The notes beneath the pieces are model-generated. The model was not told the origin of the DNA and did not search any database. It saw nothing but the letters and a program-made list of their open reading frames with translations. A program made the translations under genes and the position numbers. Positions 15,223 through 24,297 of a stretch of DNA of 64,000 nt are shown here, piece after piece. Numbering within the stretch: the first letter of the stretch is position 1; the number at the start of each line of letters is the position of its first letter. The stretch is from an uncultured Candidatus Melainabacteria bacterium. GTDB lineage: Bacteria > Cyanobacteriota > Vampirovibrionia > Gastranaerophilales > Gastranaerophilaceae. The stretch is from assembly GCA_934692485.1 (NCBI GenBank), contig CAKUTX010000005.1:1-64000 (forward strand), written 5' to 3'.

Positions 15223-15453
15223 ATGAAAAATAAAGATGTAGAATTGACGGTGAGAGAGCTGGATGTACTTGCTTTTTTGGTGAATGGAGATAGTAACAAC
15301 ACTATTGCAGAAAAATTATGTATCACAGAGCACACTGTAAAAGCACATTTAACGCAAATTTATAAAAAACTTGGAGTTACCAACAGAACATCTGCAGCAA
15401 TTAAGGCAAAAGACAACAATATTATTCCTCATCAAGACTCAACACAGCCATGA
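15223..15453 (+). CDS. Stand-alone LuxR-type helix-turn-helix regulator
   Basis: The 76-residue protein is essentially one LuxR/FixJ (GerE) DNA-binding domain: [52 protein letters not shown], with the conserved Glu, the recognition helix [15 protein letters not shown] and the terminal turn. No receiver or sensor domain is attached, so the activity is probably set by expression or by a partner. Only a weak GGA lies before the ATG. Its last 32 bp overlap the 3' end of lepA on the opposite strand, so antisense interference between the two transcripts is possible. Confidence 0.85.
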   Translation: MKNKDVELTVRELDVLAFLVNGDSNNTIAEKLCITEHTVKAHLTQIYKKLGVTNRTSAAIKAKDNNIIPHQDSTQP

Positions 15454-17224
15454 ACGCTTCTTGAGGAACCTCAACGCGACCGACTGATTTCATCCGTTTT
15501 TTACCTTTCTTTTGTTTTTCCAAAAGTTTTCTTTTACGCGAAATATCACCGCCATAACATTTATCCAAAACGTTTTTACGCATTGCTTTAATATTTGTTC
15601 TTGCAATTACTCTACCACCGACTGCAGCTTGAATAGGCACTTCGAATAATTGTCTTGGAATAATCTCTTTCAATTTAGCGGTCAATTTTTGTCCGATATA
15701 AAAAGCACTGTCCTCGTGGCAAATTACAGACAACGCATCAACAACTTCGCCTGCAAGCATAATATCAAGTTTTACGAGTTTAGAGCGTTTGTAATCTTTG
15801 AACTCATAATCCATACTTGCGTAACCTTTTGTACGTGACTTCAACTGGTCATAAAAATCTGTAATAACTTCACTCAAAGGAATTTCGTACTCAAGACTTG
15901 CTCGAACTTTGTCAATATAAGTCATATTTTTGAAAATTCCACGTTTAGTCTGAGCCAAATCCATCAATGTGCCGACATAATCATTCGGGGCAATAATTTG
16001 GACTTTCACATATGGTTCTTCAATATAATCTCTGAGTTGTGCCGGAGGAAGGTTTGCCGGATTGTCTATCTCAATCATTTCGCCATTTGTTTTATAAACA
16101 TGATAGACAACGGAAGGCGCAGTTGTGACGATAGAAAGCCCGTATTCTCTTTCCAATCTTTCTTGAGCAATTTCCATATGCAACATACCCAAAAAACCGC
16201 AACGAAAACCAAAACCTAGCGCACTAGACGTTTCAGGCTCAAATGTAATACTACTGTCATTAAGTTTAAGTTTTTCCAAAGCTTCTTTAAGGTCAGCATA
16301 ATCATCATTATCAACAGGATAAAGCCCTGAAAATACCATCGGCAAAGCTTCTTTATACCCTGGTAAAGGTTCTTTCGCAGGGTTTTCAATAGTCGTAATT
16401 GTATCACCTACAAACCGTGTCAATTCTTTTATAGAGCCAGCAAAATAGCCTACATCTCCGCAAACAAGTTCGTCAACCTGAACTCTCATCGGTGTTTGAT
16501 AACCAAGTTCTACAACTTCATATTCTTTTCCGGAGGCCATAAATTTAACTTTATCACCAAGCTTAATTTTACCATCCATAATTTTAAAGAAACAAAGAGT
16601 TCCCAAATATTGGTCATATGCGCTATCAAAAACCATTGCTCTGAGAGGATTTTCGGAATTATCTTCGGGAGGTGGAATTAATTCAACAACAGCTTCCAAA
16701 ACATCTTCAATCCCAATACCAGCTTTTGCGCTGACGGGGATTGCCATTGAAGCATCAATACCCAAAACTTCTTCAATTTCTTCTTTAACCCTGTCAACAT
16801 CCGCTGAAGGAAGGTCAATTTTGTTAATTACAGGAATAATTTCCAAATTTTGTTCAATTGCGAGGTAAACATTTGCAAGAGTTTGAGCCTCAACACCTTG
16901 AGTAGCGTCAACAATCAACAAAGCGCCTTCGCAAGCTGCGAGAGAACGTGAAACTTCGTAAGAAAAATCAACGTGACCAGGGGTATCAATAAGATTAAGC
17001 TCGTAATCCTTGCCATTTTTAGCTTTATATTTCATTCTGGCAGAATTCAATTTAATAGTAATCCCACGTTCGCGCTCAATATCCATCGAGTCCATAATTT
17101 GGTCTTGCATATCTCTTTGTGCTACCGTTCCAGTTTTTTCTAGCAAACGGTCAGCCAGAGTGGATTTTCCGTGGTCAATATGTGCAATAATGCAAAAGTT
17201 TCTAACATTTTCTCTGTATTTCAT
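15422..17224 (-). CDS. lepA: Elongation factor 4 (LepA)
   Basis: This full-length 600-residue translational GTPase acts on the ribosome during stress by promoting back-translocation or helping initiation. The G domain has [16 protein letters not shown] (P-loop near residue 14), [15 protein letters not shown] and [12 protein letters not shown]-like domains follow, then the LepA-specific C-terminal domain ending [19 protein letters not shown]. All are colinear with known LepA. There is no Shine-Dalgarno; TATAAT lies seven bases upstream of the ATG. The 3' end overlaps the LuxR-type gene convergently. Confidence 0.97.
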   Translation of the reverse strand: MKYRENVRNFCIIAHIDHGKSTLADRLLEKTGTVAQRDMQDQIMDSMDIERERGITIKLNSARMKYKAKNGKDYELNLIDTPGHVDFSYEVSRSLAACEGALLIVDATQGVEAQTLANVYLAIEQNLEIIPVINKIDLPSADVDRVKEEIEEVLGIDASMAIPVSAKAGIGIEDVLEAVVELIPPPEDNSENPLRAMVFDSAYDQYLGTLCFFKIMDGKIKLGDKVKFMASGKEYEVVELGYQTPMRVQVDELVCGDVGYFAGSIKELTRFVGDTITTIENPAKEPLPGYKEALPMVFSGLYPVDNDDYADLKEALEKLKLNDSSITFEPETSSALGFGFRCGFLGMLHMEIAQERLEREYGLSIVTTAPSVVYHVYKTNGEMIEIDNPANLPPAQLRDYIEEPYVKVQIIAPNDYVGTLMDLAQTKRGIFKNMTYIDKVRASLEYEIPLSEVITDFYDQLKSRTKGYASMDYEFKDYKRSKLVKLDIMLAGEVVDALSVICHEDSAFYIGQKLTAKLKEIIPRQLFEVPIQAAVGGRVIARTNIKAMRKNVLDKCYGGDISRKRKLLEKQKKGKKRMKSVGRVEVPQEAFMAVLSLDEE

Positions 17225-17231
17225 AATTTTT

Positions 17232-17259
17232 ATTATATAAAAAAAATAAAGAACATCAA
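17232..17259 (-). promoter_or_regulatory. lepA promoter, leaderless arrangement
   Basis: On the minus strand TTGATG (17254-17259) and TATAAT (17232-17237) are 16 bp apart. The -10 box ends seven bases before the ATG at 17224. Confidence 0.6.
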
Positions 17260-17282
17260 GAGAGGTAAATTAATACAAATAA

Positions 17283-17309
17283 AGGCGGAACAGATATATC
17301 GTTCCGCCT
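17283..17309 (-). terminator. Ferritin terminator
   Basis: A 9-bp stem AGGCGGAAC/GTTCCGCCT is followed on the minus strand by a TTTATTT tract. Confidence 0.7.
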
Positions 17310-17316
17310 CTAAAAC

Positions 17317-17826
17317 TTATCCGATTACTGGAGCTACAAAAGTTCTTGTCATCAAGTCTTTATCTAAAAGCAACAATGCGTTTTTATCCTCGCCTATAAG
17401 CTTCAATGTTGCTAAAACTTGACCAACATTATCTTCTTCTTCAACTTGCTCTTTCAAATACCAATTCAAGAAAGAAACGGCCGCTCTGTCTTTAGTTTCT
17501 TCTGCAACATCCATCAATGAATTTATTGAAGATGTAACAAATTGTTCATGTTTCAACACGTTTTCAAACACGTCTAATGGAGAACTCCATTCGCTTTCAG
17601 GTTTTTCAATCTTTTCTAATTTAACAACTCCACCACGTTGGTGCAAATAATCAAAAAGACCCATTGCATGTGCGTGTTCTTCTTGAACTTGAACTTGCAT
17701 CCAGTTTACAAAACCTTTTAGACCCAATCTTTCAAAATATGCTTGCATTGACAAGTACAAATATTCTGAAAATAATTCTTTATTAATTTGTTCATTTACA
17801 GCTTGTTCCAATTTTTCATTTATCAT
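17317..17826 (-). CDS. ftnA: Ferritin (non-haem, FtnA type)
   Basis: The 169-residue iron-storage protein keeps every ferroxidase ligand at the classical numbering: Glu17, Tyr24, Glu50, His53, Glu94, Gln127 and Glu130. It should oxidise Fe(II) and store it in a 24-subunit shell in the cytoplasm. The ATG at 17826 is chosen because AAGGAG sits seven bases upstream. An in-frame GTG at 17847 would place the ribosome-binding site inside the gene. It is monocistronic with its own terminator. No Fur-box-like element stands out upstream. Confidence 0.96.
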   Translation of the reverse strand: MINEKLEQAVNEQINKELFSEYLYLSMQAYFERLGLKGFVNWMQVQVQEEHAHAMGLFDYLHQRGGVVKLEKIEKPESEWSSPLDVFENVLKHEQFVTSSINSLMDVAEETKDRAAVSFLNWYLKEQVEEEDNVGQVLATLKLIGEDKNALLLLDKDLMTRTFVAPVIG

Positions 17827-17940
17827 AATTTTCTCCTTCTTCTTCACAAATATACTCTAACATTAAAATAAATATATTACATTCTAATTAATTTTTTCTT
17901 AATTATCGTTCTAGGCAATGAAAAAAATATTAATTTCAAA

Positions 17941-17946
17941 TATAAA
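17941..17946 (+). promoter_or_regulatory. -10 box of the 17953 gene, leaderless arrangement
   Basis: TATAAA ends six bases before the ATG at 17953. No Shine-Dalgarno sequence and no clear -35 box are present. Confidence 0.4.
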
Positions 17947-17952
17947 TTTGTT

Positions 17953-19278
17953 ATGAATGAAGTAAATAAATTATTGATTGCACTGGGAAAATCAACGAAA
18001 TTAAACAAAAACAATTACAGCAATTACATAGCATTTAAAGGCATAGGCAGCGCGCAAAACAAAAGATGGCTCGCAAATATTGTTCCAGCCGATTTGTTAA
18101 AATTATCCGTAAAAGAATGCATAGAAATAATCGCAACATTATCAGAGAGCGAAGTTTTTTATGAATATTTTCCTGATACTATTGAAACCCCGAATTATGG
18201 CGACAATTGGGGAAGGTTTGCAAATTATATAGAAATTAATGACAGGGCAATTGCAACAATGGATAAAGGCTGTACATGTAAAGGAATTCTCAGTTGTATA
18301 AAGCTTTTGCCAGCAATTCCGCCCTCTGCAAAAAGTTTTGCAAATTGTATTATATTATCTCAAATTTGGCAAAATATTTTTGGAGATGCATACGAAAAAG
18401 GTGCTTTTGAAGAAAATTCTATCTATGGAATTAGACTAAACACTTCATACAGCGACAATATTATTGATTATTCGATAATAGATAAAATCTCCGCAAAAAA
18501 CCAATTGAAAGCTTTTGTTGATTTGGCACATTTTAGAGGAATAAAAACTGGATTTAGACACGTAATTTCTGCCGATCAAATAAAAATAGTACGGCAGGGC
18601 AAAAATGATGAAACTTTTAACTGGAACAATCCTGAACACGTGGATATTTACATAAATGAATGTGTAAAACTTATGAAAATTGGTTTTGAATGCATGTTTA
18701 TTGATTCTGCGAAACATATTGGAGGTTATGATATGCAGAATTACACAGGTGTCGGAGCTTTGCCAACATATAATCAAATGCAGTATATTTTGCACGAAAT
18801 TCGCTCAAGAAGCGGTAAAACAAATATAAGTTTTGTTGGAGAAAAAAGTTCAAACGATTTTGAAAGATTCAAAAACATGGGGCTGAATGCCGGAACAGAT
18901 TTTGTTACTGGAGATAATTTTTACAACGTAAAACACTTATCAGATAAACTAAAATATTATCGAACTTACGCACCTGGAGTAGAAGTTTCTAATGACAATA
19001 ACGAAGGTGGATTGTCATATGAGCAAATGTTAAATCGTATCAACAGCGCATTATTTGGCTACACTTTTGCAAGCGACAAACTGCCGAGTTTTATGCAAAT
19101 GAACGACTTATTTCCTCTAAGATATGACACCAATACGCATCATTTAATGATGACAAACCCGTCATTTTCTACAAACGGAAGTTCTCTGAGTCATTATGAA
19201 AATCTCTTTGCAAAAGAAGATGGCAAAACTTATAACAAAAAAGTCGGAGAACTTTTTGCATATGCACTTAAAAATTAA
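17953..19278 (+). CDS. GH13/alpha-amylase-like TIM-barrel protein with altered catalytic motifs
   Basis: The 441-residue protein has no signal peptide. It carries what look like the four conserved regions of glycoside hydrolase family 13. A segment FVDLAHFRGIKTGFRHV (about 188-204) corresponds to region I, MFIDSAKHIGG (248-258) to region II, FVGEK (294-298) to region III and FMQMNDLF (about 365) to region IV. The presumed nucleophile Asp251 and acid/base Glu297 are kept. The Arg two residues before the nucleophile is Phe, region I lacks the usual NH, and the region IV His-Asp is Asn-Asp. It may be a divergent carbohydrate enzyme or an inactive relative. The gene is monocistronic and apparently leaderless. 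Confidence 0.55.
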   Translation: MNEVNKLLIALGKSTKLNKNNYSNYIAFKGIGSAQNKRWLANIVPADLLKLSVKECIEIIATLSESEVFYEYFPDTIETPNYGDNWGRFANYIEINDRAIATMDKGCTCKGILSCIKLLPAIPPSAKSFANCIILSQIWQNIFGDAYEKGAFEENSIYGIRLNTSYSDNIIDYSIIDKISAKNQLKAFVDLAHFRGIKTGFRHVISADQIKIVRQGKNDETFNWNNPEHVDIYINECVKLMKIGFECMFIDSAKHIGGYDMQNYTGVGALPTYNQMQYILHEIRSRSGKTNISFVGEKSSNDFERFKNMGLNAGTDFVTGDNFYNVKHLSDKLKYYRTYAPGVEVSNDNNEGGLSYEQMLNRINSALFGYTFASDKLPSFMQMNDLFPLRYDTNTHHLMMTNPSFSTNGSSLSHYENLFAKEDGKTYNKKVGELFAYALKN

Positions 19279-19380
19279 GCTTATTTGTTCTTAAAAAAAT
19301 ATATTCCAATATTGTAAAGAATTATTACAAAAACATGTTTTTTCTCTAAAGTTTATTAAACAACATGCCGTCATATATTT

Positions 19381-19390
19381 TGTGAGTAAA
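19381..19390. repeat. 5' arm of the leader/trailer inverted repeat, gene B
   Basis: TGTGAGTAAA lies about 19 bases before the ATG of gene B. Its exact complement TTTACTCACA lies at 19864-19873 after the stop. Confidence 0.8.
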
Positions 19391-19409
19391 AATTGTGGAG
19401 AAACAAAAA

Positions 19410-19847
19410 ATGACTAAAGTAAACGGAAACGGTGGAGAAAAACAAAACATAGATGCTTTAAAAGCATATTATGAAGCTTTAAACAACAAAAAAGCAAACA
19501 AAAAAGAAAAAGCAGAAGAAGTTAAACAAAATGCTCAGTACAAACCGGAAGCTTTTGAAGTAAGCGCATTAGACGCAACAGCTGCACAAATTTGGGGTGT
19601 ACAATTATCTAAAGGTGTTGACAAATCAGATATAGCAACATCAAAAAGATTGGAACAAGCTTTTGCAAATTCAGGCTTCATGGCATCATTAAATAATCTA
19701 CAGGGTATTGAAGAAGACTTTACAGCATACGCTCTTGCTAACGTAAAAGGCTGCGACAAACAAAAATTAGCAAAATACATGAACAAACCTCTAAGCGAAG
19801 AAATATTAGACGGATTTTCAAAATTCGCTGATGCTTTAGTAGCCTAG
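19410..19847 (+). CDS. NGNGG-motif lineage-specific protein B
   Basis: This 145-residue protein starts MTKVNGNGG, followed by IDALKAYYEALNNKKANKKEKAEE, closely matching the start of protein A at 14350-14946. The remainder is soluble, helical and unrecognised. The ATG at 19410 is preferred over the GTG at 19395 because GGAG lies ten bases upstream of it and the paralogue starts there. The leader contains TGTGAGTAAA and the trailer its complement, just before a strong terminator. Conservation of the N-terminus plus leader and trailer, with free divergence in between, suggests that these parts are functionally constrained. Confidence 0.7.
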   Translation: MTKVNGNGGEKQNIDALKAYYEALNNKKANKKEKAEEVKQNAQYKPEAFEVSALDATAAQIWGVQLSKGVDKSDIATSKRLEQAFANSGFMASLNNLQGIEEDFTAYALANVKGCDKQKLAKYMNKPLSEEILDGFSKFADALVA

Positions 19848-19863
19848 CTTATAAATATACACA

Positions 19864-19873
19864 TTTACTCACA
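19864..19873. repeat. 3' arm of the leader/trailer inverted repeat, gene B
   Basis: TTTACTCACA lies 17 bases after the stop of gene B and just before its terminator. Confidence 0.8.
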
Positions 19874-19879
19874 CATATT

Positions 19880-19905
19880 AAAGACCGCCAAAAACGGTCT
19901 TTTTA
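19880..19905 (+). terminator. Terminator of gene B
   Basis: AAAGACCG pairs with CGGTCTTT and is followed by TTTATTTT. Confidence 0.85.
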
Positions 19906-19971
19906 TTTTGTCCTCTTTTTTAAATTTCAATAATAAATAACTTTATGCTAAAATGAAGTTGGGAGAGGATA

Positions 19972-22311
19972 ATGAAAGAGTGGATTTTTAACAAATATAA
20001 TGGCAAAGACAAATCTTTAATAAAAAGATTATTAAGCTCCAGAGGAGTAACAACGGACGAAGAAATTTACGAATTTTTACATCCGTTGGAAACGAAAATC
20101 ATTCATCCAAAAGCTTTTTGCGACATGGAAAAAAGTATTGAAAGATTATCGAAAGCTATTGATAATAACGAAAAAATTCTAATTCACGGTGACTTTGATG
20201 CAGACGGGGTTACATCCACATCTCTCCTATACAGAACTTTCAAATATTTAGGAGCAGACGTAAATTATTTTATCCCTGATAGAGAAAAAGAAGGCCACGG
20301 CTTCGATACAAAAGCTTTGGTAAAAATAATGACTCAAGTAAAACCAAAAGTTATTATTTCTTGCGACTGCGGTATTTCTGATGTAGATGCTGTAAATTTT
20401 TTGAACAGTTTTAAAATAGATGTTATAATTACCGACCACCACGAAGCTCCTGAAGTTTTGCCAAAAGCTTATGCGATAATTAACCCGAAAGCTCCGAACG
20501 CGTTGGATGAAAAGCTTTCCACAAAGCAAATCGAAAGCCTTACATCTTTAGCTGGAGTTGGTGTTGCCTTCAAGACTGCTCACGCACTGCTTGAAAAATA
20601 CAACAAACTTGAATTTATACCTGAAATTCTTCCTTACGTTGCTGTTGGAACCGTTGCCGATATTGTTCCGCTAATCGGAGAAAACAGGTACTTTGTGACA
20701 AAAGGATTAGAATTAATTTCTAACGGCAAACATTACGGAATATCTCGTTTGCTGGAAAGTGCTGGCTACAAAGGTCAAATTACATCTGAACAAATTGCCT
20801 TTGGAATTGCTCCAAGAATAAATGCTTCAGGACGTCTTGACACTGTTGACGCTGCTTTGAAGGTTTTGATTTCTGATAACAAACAAGAAATTGAGATGGC
20901 TATACAAAATCTTAATGAATTTAATAAGATTAGACAAGAACTTTGCCAAAACATTTTTGCTCAGGCAGATGAAATGGTTAAAGCAGAAGGAAATAGAAAC
21001 AGTGCTATCGTGCTATTTAATAAAGAATGGCACATCGGAATTATCGGAATTGTTGCCTCAATGCTTGTGGAAAAATATTACAAGCCTACTTTTTTAATGA
21101 CATATTCAGAAGAAACAAAACAATACAGATGTTCCGCAAGAAGCGTTGAAGGAATAAATTTGCACGAAGCAATCTCTGAAAATTCCGAACTTTTAGACGG
21201 TTTTGGCGGACACGCTATGGCTGCCGGTCTTGCGTTTGGAAACGAAAAGCCCACGTCTTTTGAACAGGTTAAAACTGCTCTTTGCAAAACTATAAAAGAG
21301 ATGGCACAAGGAAAAGATTTAAAACCGTTTATAAATATAGATTTGGAACTTACACCAGATGATATTACTTTGGATTTGGTTGACGATATTTCTCAATTAG
21401 AACCGTTTGGCGCAAATAACCCGAGTCCGATTTTTGCAATTAAAAATCTTAAAATTAAAGAAAAAAGATTGATGGGTGAAAATAAAAATCACTTACGTTT
21501 GACTTGTCAAGCAGGAAACTCCGAATTTAACTGTATTAGGTGGAAAGACGGAGATATTTCTTTGGTAAAAGGCGACACACTTGATATTGCATTTCATCCG
21601 CAAAAAAACGAATTTAACGGAAATACAACAATTCAACTGATTATTGATGATATTCATTCAGAGTATTTAAAAGAAGAAGAAGAATTGCCTGAGCAAAAAC
21701 TACATGACCATCGGAAAAAAACTGATATTTTGCCACAAGTTAATGATTACGTAAAAAATTCGAAACGGAATATTCTTATTTTTGCGGAAAGCAAACAAAT
21801 TTTAGATAAGCTAAAACCCTTCGATGCTTTATTTGCAAGAACTATTACACGTGACAACCTTAGACCGTGTGATGTTTTGATGCTATTTGATTATCCGGCT
21901 GACAGAGAAACTTTTGACAAAATTCTTAATCAAACGACTCCGCTCGCAATCCATTTTATGAATTACGATTTGAAATATATGGACGAAGAAGAATTCTTGA
22001 AAACCGTTTGCAAAATGCTAAAATTTGCATGCCACAACAATGAAGGAAAAGTAGAACTCAGACGTTGCGCAAGTTTTCTCGGAAAATCATACAAGGTTTT
22101 TGAACTGTTATTTTCAATTTTTGAAGATGTTGGTTTAATAAAAATCAAGGAACAGACAAAAGATTATTACGTAATAGATTTTGTCGGAGAAATCTCTGAT
22201 TTACCAAAAGTTTTACACACAACTAAATATTCTATCTTAACAGATTTGATAGAAGAATGCGACGAATTTCAAAGAACATTGCTAGAGGACGATATTTTTA
22301 CATTAGTATAA
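19972..22311 (+). CDS. recJ: Single-stranded-DNA-specific exonuclease RecJ with C-terminal extension
   Basis: RecJ degrades single-stranded DNA 5' to 3' in recombination and mismatch repair. The 779-residue protein shows HGDFDADG (Asp74, 76, 78), SCDCGIS, the DHH triplet at 155-157, DHHA1 motif GFGGHAMAAG (about 410) and an OB-fold segment around 455-565. About 210 further residues extend beyond the E. coli protein (577 residues). The extension has a Rossmann/helicase-like part (RNILIFAESKQILDKL, CDVLMLFDYPADRE) and a C-terminal winged-helix-like part. Similar extensions occur in RecJ of Firmicutes and cyanobacteria. GGGAGAGG lies before the ATG. Confidence 0.95.
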   Translation: MKEWIFNKYNGKDKSLIKRLLSSRGVTTDEEIYEFLHPLETKIIHPKAFCDMEKSIERLSKAIDNNEKILIHGDFDADGVTSTSLLYRTFKYLGADVNYFIPDREKEGHGFDTKALVKIMTQVKPKVIISCDCGISDVDAVNFLNSFKIDVIITDHHEAPEVLPKAYAIINPKAPNALDEKLSTKQIESLTSLAGVGVAFKTAHALLEKYNKLEFIPEILPYVAVGTVADIVPLIGENRYFVTKGLELISNGKHYGISRLLESAGYKGQITSEQIAFGIAPRINASGRLDTVDAALKVLISDNKQEIEMAIQNLNEFNKIRQELCQNIFAQADEMVKAEGNRNSAIVLFNKEWHIGIIGIVASMLVEKYYKPTFLMTYSEETKQYRCSARSVEGINLHEAISENSELLDGFGGHAMAAGLAFGNEKPTSFEQVKTALCKTIKEMAQGKDLKPFINIDLELTPDDITLDLVDDISQLEPFGANNPSPIFAIKNLKIKEKRLMGENKNHLRLTCQAGNSEFNCIRWKDGDISLVKGDTLDIAFHPQKNEFNGNTTIQLIIDDIHSEYLKEEEELPEQKLHDHRKKTDILPQVNDYVKNSKRNILIFAESKQILDKLKPFDALFARTITRDNLRPCDVLMLFDYPADRETFDKILNQTTPLAIHFMNYDLKYMDEEEFLKTVCKMLKFACHNNEGKVELRRCASFLGKSYKVFELLFSIFEDVGLIKIKEQTKDYYVIDFVGEISDLPKVLHTTKYSILTDLIEECDEFQRTLLEDDIFTLV

Positions 22312-22345
22312 TACCGTAACCACTGCGAGATTTTTCAAAATTAAT

Positions 22346-23677
22346 CTATTTTTTATCTTTGTCAGAACGCTCTCTAACAGCCAATCTTATCGGAGTTCCG
22401 AAAAATCCGAAAGCTTCACGCAATTTATTTTCAATATAACGTTTATAATGGTCTTTCATTAAATCTGCATTGTTTGCAAAAATAACAATATTCGGAGGTT
22501 GAACACCTGTTTGAGTAACATACATAATTTTCAAGCGTTTTCCTTTTGACGAAGCCGGAGGATTTAGCATATAAGCTTCTTTTATAACTTTATTTAAAAG
22601 CCCTGTAGAAATACGTTTTGTGCATTCAGCATATACACTTTCAGCCTCAGTAAATATTGTATTTAATCTCTGTTTTGTTACAGCAGAAATATAAATTTTT
22701 GGCGCATATTCCAAAAATGGAATATCATTAGCTAATTTCTTGTTGTATTGATTAATAGTATTTGATTTTTTATCTTCAATCAAATCCCACTTATTTATAG
22801 CAATAATCAAACCTTTGCCTGCTTCTGTAATTATTGAAGCAATTTTTTTATCTTGGTCTGAAATTCCTTCTACCGCATCAATAACCAACAATGCAACATC
22901 GCAATCTCTAATTGAACGAATTGCTCTGTCAACAGCAAATTTTTCAACACCCCAGTCAACTTTTGCTTTTTTTCTAATCCCTGCGGTGTCAACAATCACG
23001 AATTCTCTGTCTTTATAAGTAATTGAACTGTCAATACTGTCACGAGTTGTTCCTGATACATTAGAAACAATAACTCTGTTTTCATTAAGCAAAGCATTAA
23101 CAATAGAAGATTTTCCAGCATTTGGTCGCCCAACTATCGCAATTCTGATAGTGTTATCTTCTTTTTGTTCAATTTCTCTGGAAAAATCTTCTGTAACCAA
23201 GTCTAGCAAATCTCCAACACCACCAGAGCCGTGTAGGGCAGATATACCAATAGGTTCGCCTATTGCCAATGAATAAAAATCATTAACCATCAACAGTGAC
23301 TCTTTATTATCTGACTTGTTAACAGCAAGATATACGGGTTTTCCGGATTGTCTTAAAATATTTGCAATATCATAATCAACAGGATTAACACCTTCTTTCC
23401 CGTCAACAATAAATATAATTTTGTCAGCTTCTTCACAAGCAATTTTGGCTTGATCAAAAATTGACAACATAATTTCATCCTCATCACCCGGGATAATTCC
23501 GCCTGTATCAATGATGGTAAAAATTTTGTTTTGCCATTCTACATCAAAGTAAATTCTATCACGTGTAACACCCGGCAAATCGTCTACAATTGAATTTCTT
23601 GTACCTATCAAACGATTTACGAATGTTGATTTTCCGACATTTGGTCGTCCTACTATTGCTACAACTGGTTTTTTCAT
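22346..23677 (-). CDS. der: Ribosome-assembly GTPase Der (EngA)
   Basis: This 443-residue protein has the double-GTPase layout unique to Der. Domain one has GRPNVGKST (10-18), DLPGVTRD and DTGG; domain two has GRPNAGKSS (about 183-191), NVSGTTRD, DTAG and NKWD. A KH-like C-terminal domain follows, ending IRLAVRERSDKDKK. It is required for 50S subunit maturation. TATAAT ends six bases before the ATG, with TTTAAT 16 bp further upstream on the minus strand, so a leaderless mRNA is likely. It converges with recJ, 34 bp away. Confidence 0.97.
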   Translation of the reverse strand: MKKPVVAIVGRPNVGKSTFVNRLIGTRNSIVDDLPGVTRDRIYFDVEWQNKIFTIIDTGGIIPGDEDEIMLSIFDQAKIACEEADKIIFIVDGKEGVNPVDYDIANILRQSGKPVYLAVNKSDNKESLLMVNDFYSLAIGEPIGISALHGSGGVGDLLDLVTEDFSREIEQKEDNTIRIAIVGRPNAGKSSIVNALLNENRVIVSNVSGTTRDSIDSSITYKDREFVIVDTAGIRKKAKVDWGVEKFAVDRAIRSIRDCDVALLVIDAVEGISDQDKKIASIITEAGKGLIIAINKWDLIEDKKSNTINQYNKKLANDIPFLEYAPKIYISAVTKQRLNTIFTEAESVYAECTKRISTGLLNKVIKEAYMLNPPASSKGKRLKIMYVTQTGVQPPNIVIFANNADLMKDHYKRYIENKLREAFGFFGTPIRLAVRERSDKDKK

Positions 23678-23683
23678 ACGGCA

Positions 23684-23711
23684 ATTATACCATAAAAATA
23701 CCGTGATTAAA
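23684..23711 (-). promoter_or_regulatory. der promoter, leaderless arrangement
   Basis: On the minus strand TTTAAT (23706-23711) and TATAAT (23684-23689) are 16 bp apart. The -10 box ends six bases before the ATG at 23677. Confidence 0.55.
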
Positions 23712-23743
23712 ACTTATGGAAACAAATTGTGATAATTGCACAA

Positions 23744-23782
23744 AAAAGCTCCAAAGATTTAATCATCTTTAAAGCTTTTTTA
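23744..23782. terminator. Bidirectional hairpin terminator
   Basis: AAAAGCTccAAAGAT pairs with ATCTTTaaAGCTTTTT, with A and T runs on the two sides. It serves the 23801-24160 gene on the minus strand. Confidence 0.65.
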
Positions 23783-23800
23783 TTTATTATTTAAACAATT

Positions 23801-24160
23801 TTATTGTTGAGGTTGAGCTTGTGGCTGAGGTTGAGGTTGAGTTTTGCTTAACTTTTCTTGAAGTTTTGCTTGTTTCTTTTGCAAAGAAATCATTTTTTTA
23901 ACTGCTTTTGCTTCACCTGTAGGCTTGTTGAAATTTTCAGGGTTTAATGTAACCATTTTTTCCCAGCAACCAGGAACATTTGATTTTTCTCCGCAAATGC
24001 AATTTCTCCAAGTTTCACCTGTCTTTTTGTCAACAAGAATTGTCAACATATTGTTGCCAGTAACAACTTCATATCTGTTTTTTTGCGCTTGGTTTGCAAT
24101 TTGGCACCACATTGTAGCTAAAATTAATACTGCAAGTACTACTAAAATATTTTCTTTCAT
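23801..24160 (-). CDS. Membrane-anchored small hypothetical protein
   Basis: This 119-residue protein starts at 24160, with AAGGAG nine bases upstream; the in-frame upstream ATG at 24193 lacks a site. Residues 3-21 form a single membrane segment (ILVVLAVLILATMWCQIA). A short domain follows with a strand-rich core, RYEVVTGNNMLTILVDKKTGETWRNC, and three Cys. It ends in a Gln-Pro repeat tail (about 95-119). The core resembles small periplasmic proteins of unknown function that describe a value tied to a tagged region. I do not recognise the family. Confidence 0.65.
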   Translation of the reverse strand: MKENILVVLAVLILATMWCQIANQAQKNRYEVVTGNNMLTILVDKKTGETWRNCICGEKSNVPGCWEKMVTLNPENFNKPTGEAKAVKKMISLQKKQAKLQEKLSKTQPQPQPQAQPQQ

Positions 24161-24297
24161 TTTTTTCTCCTTATCCGCGATTTTATTATACATTTAAAAT
24201 TCAATATTCGCAATATTTTTCATATAATATTTCTTTATAATTAATTGCAATAAACAAAAAATTTTTATAATATTATATAATACAAAAGGGATATGAT

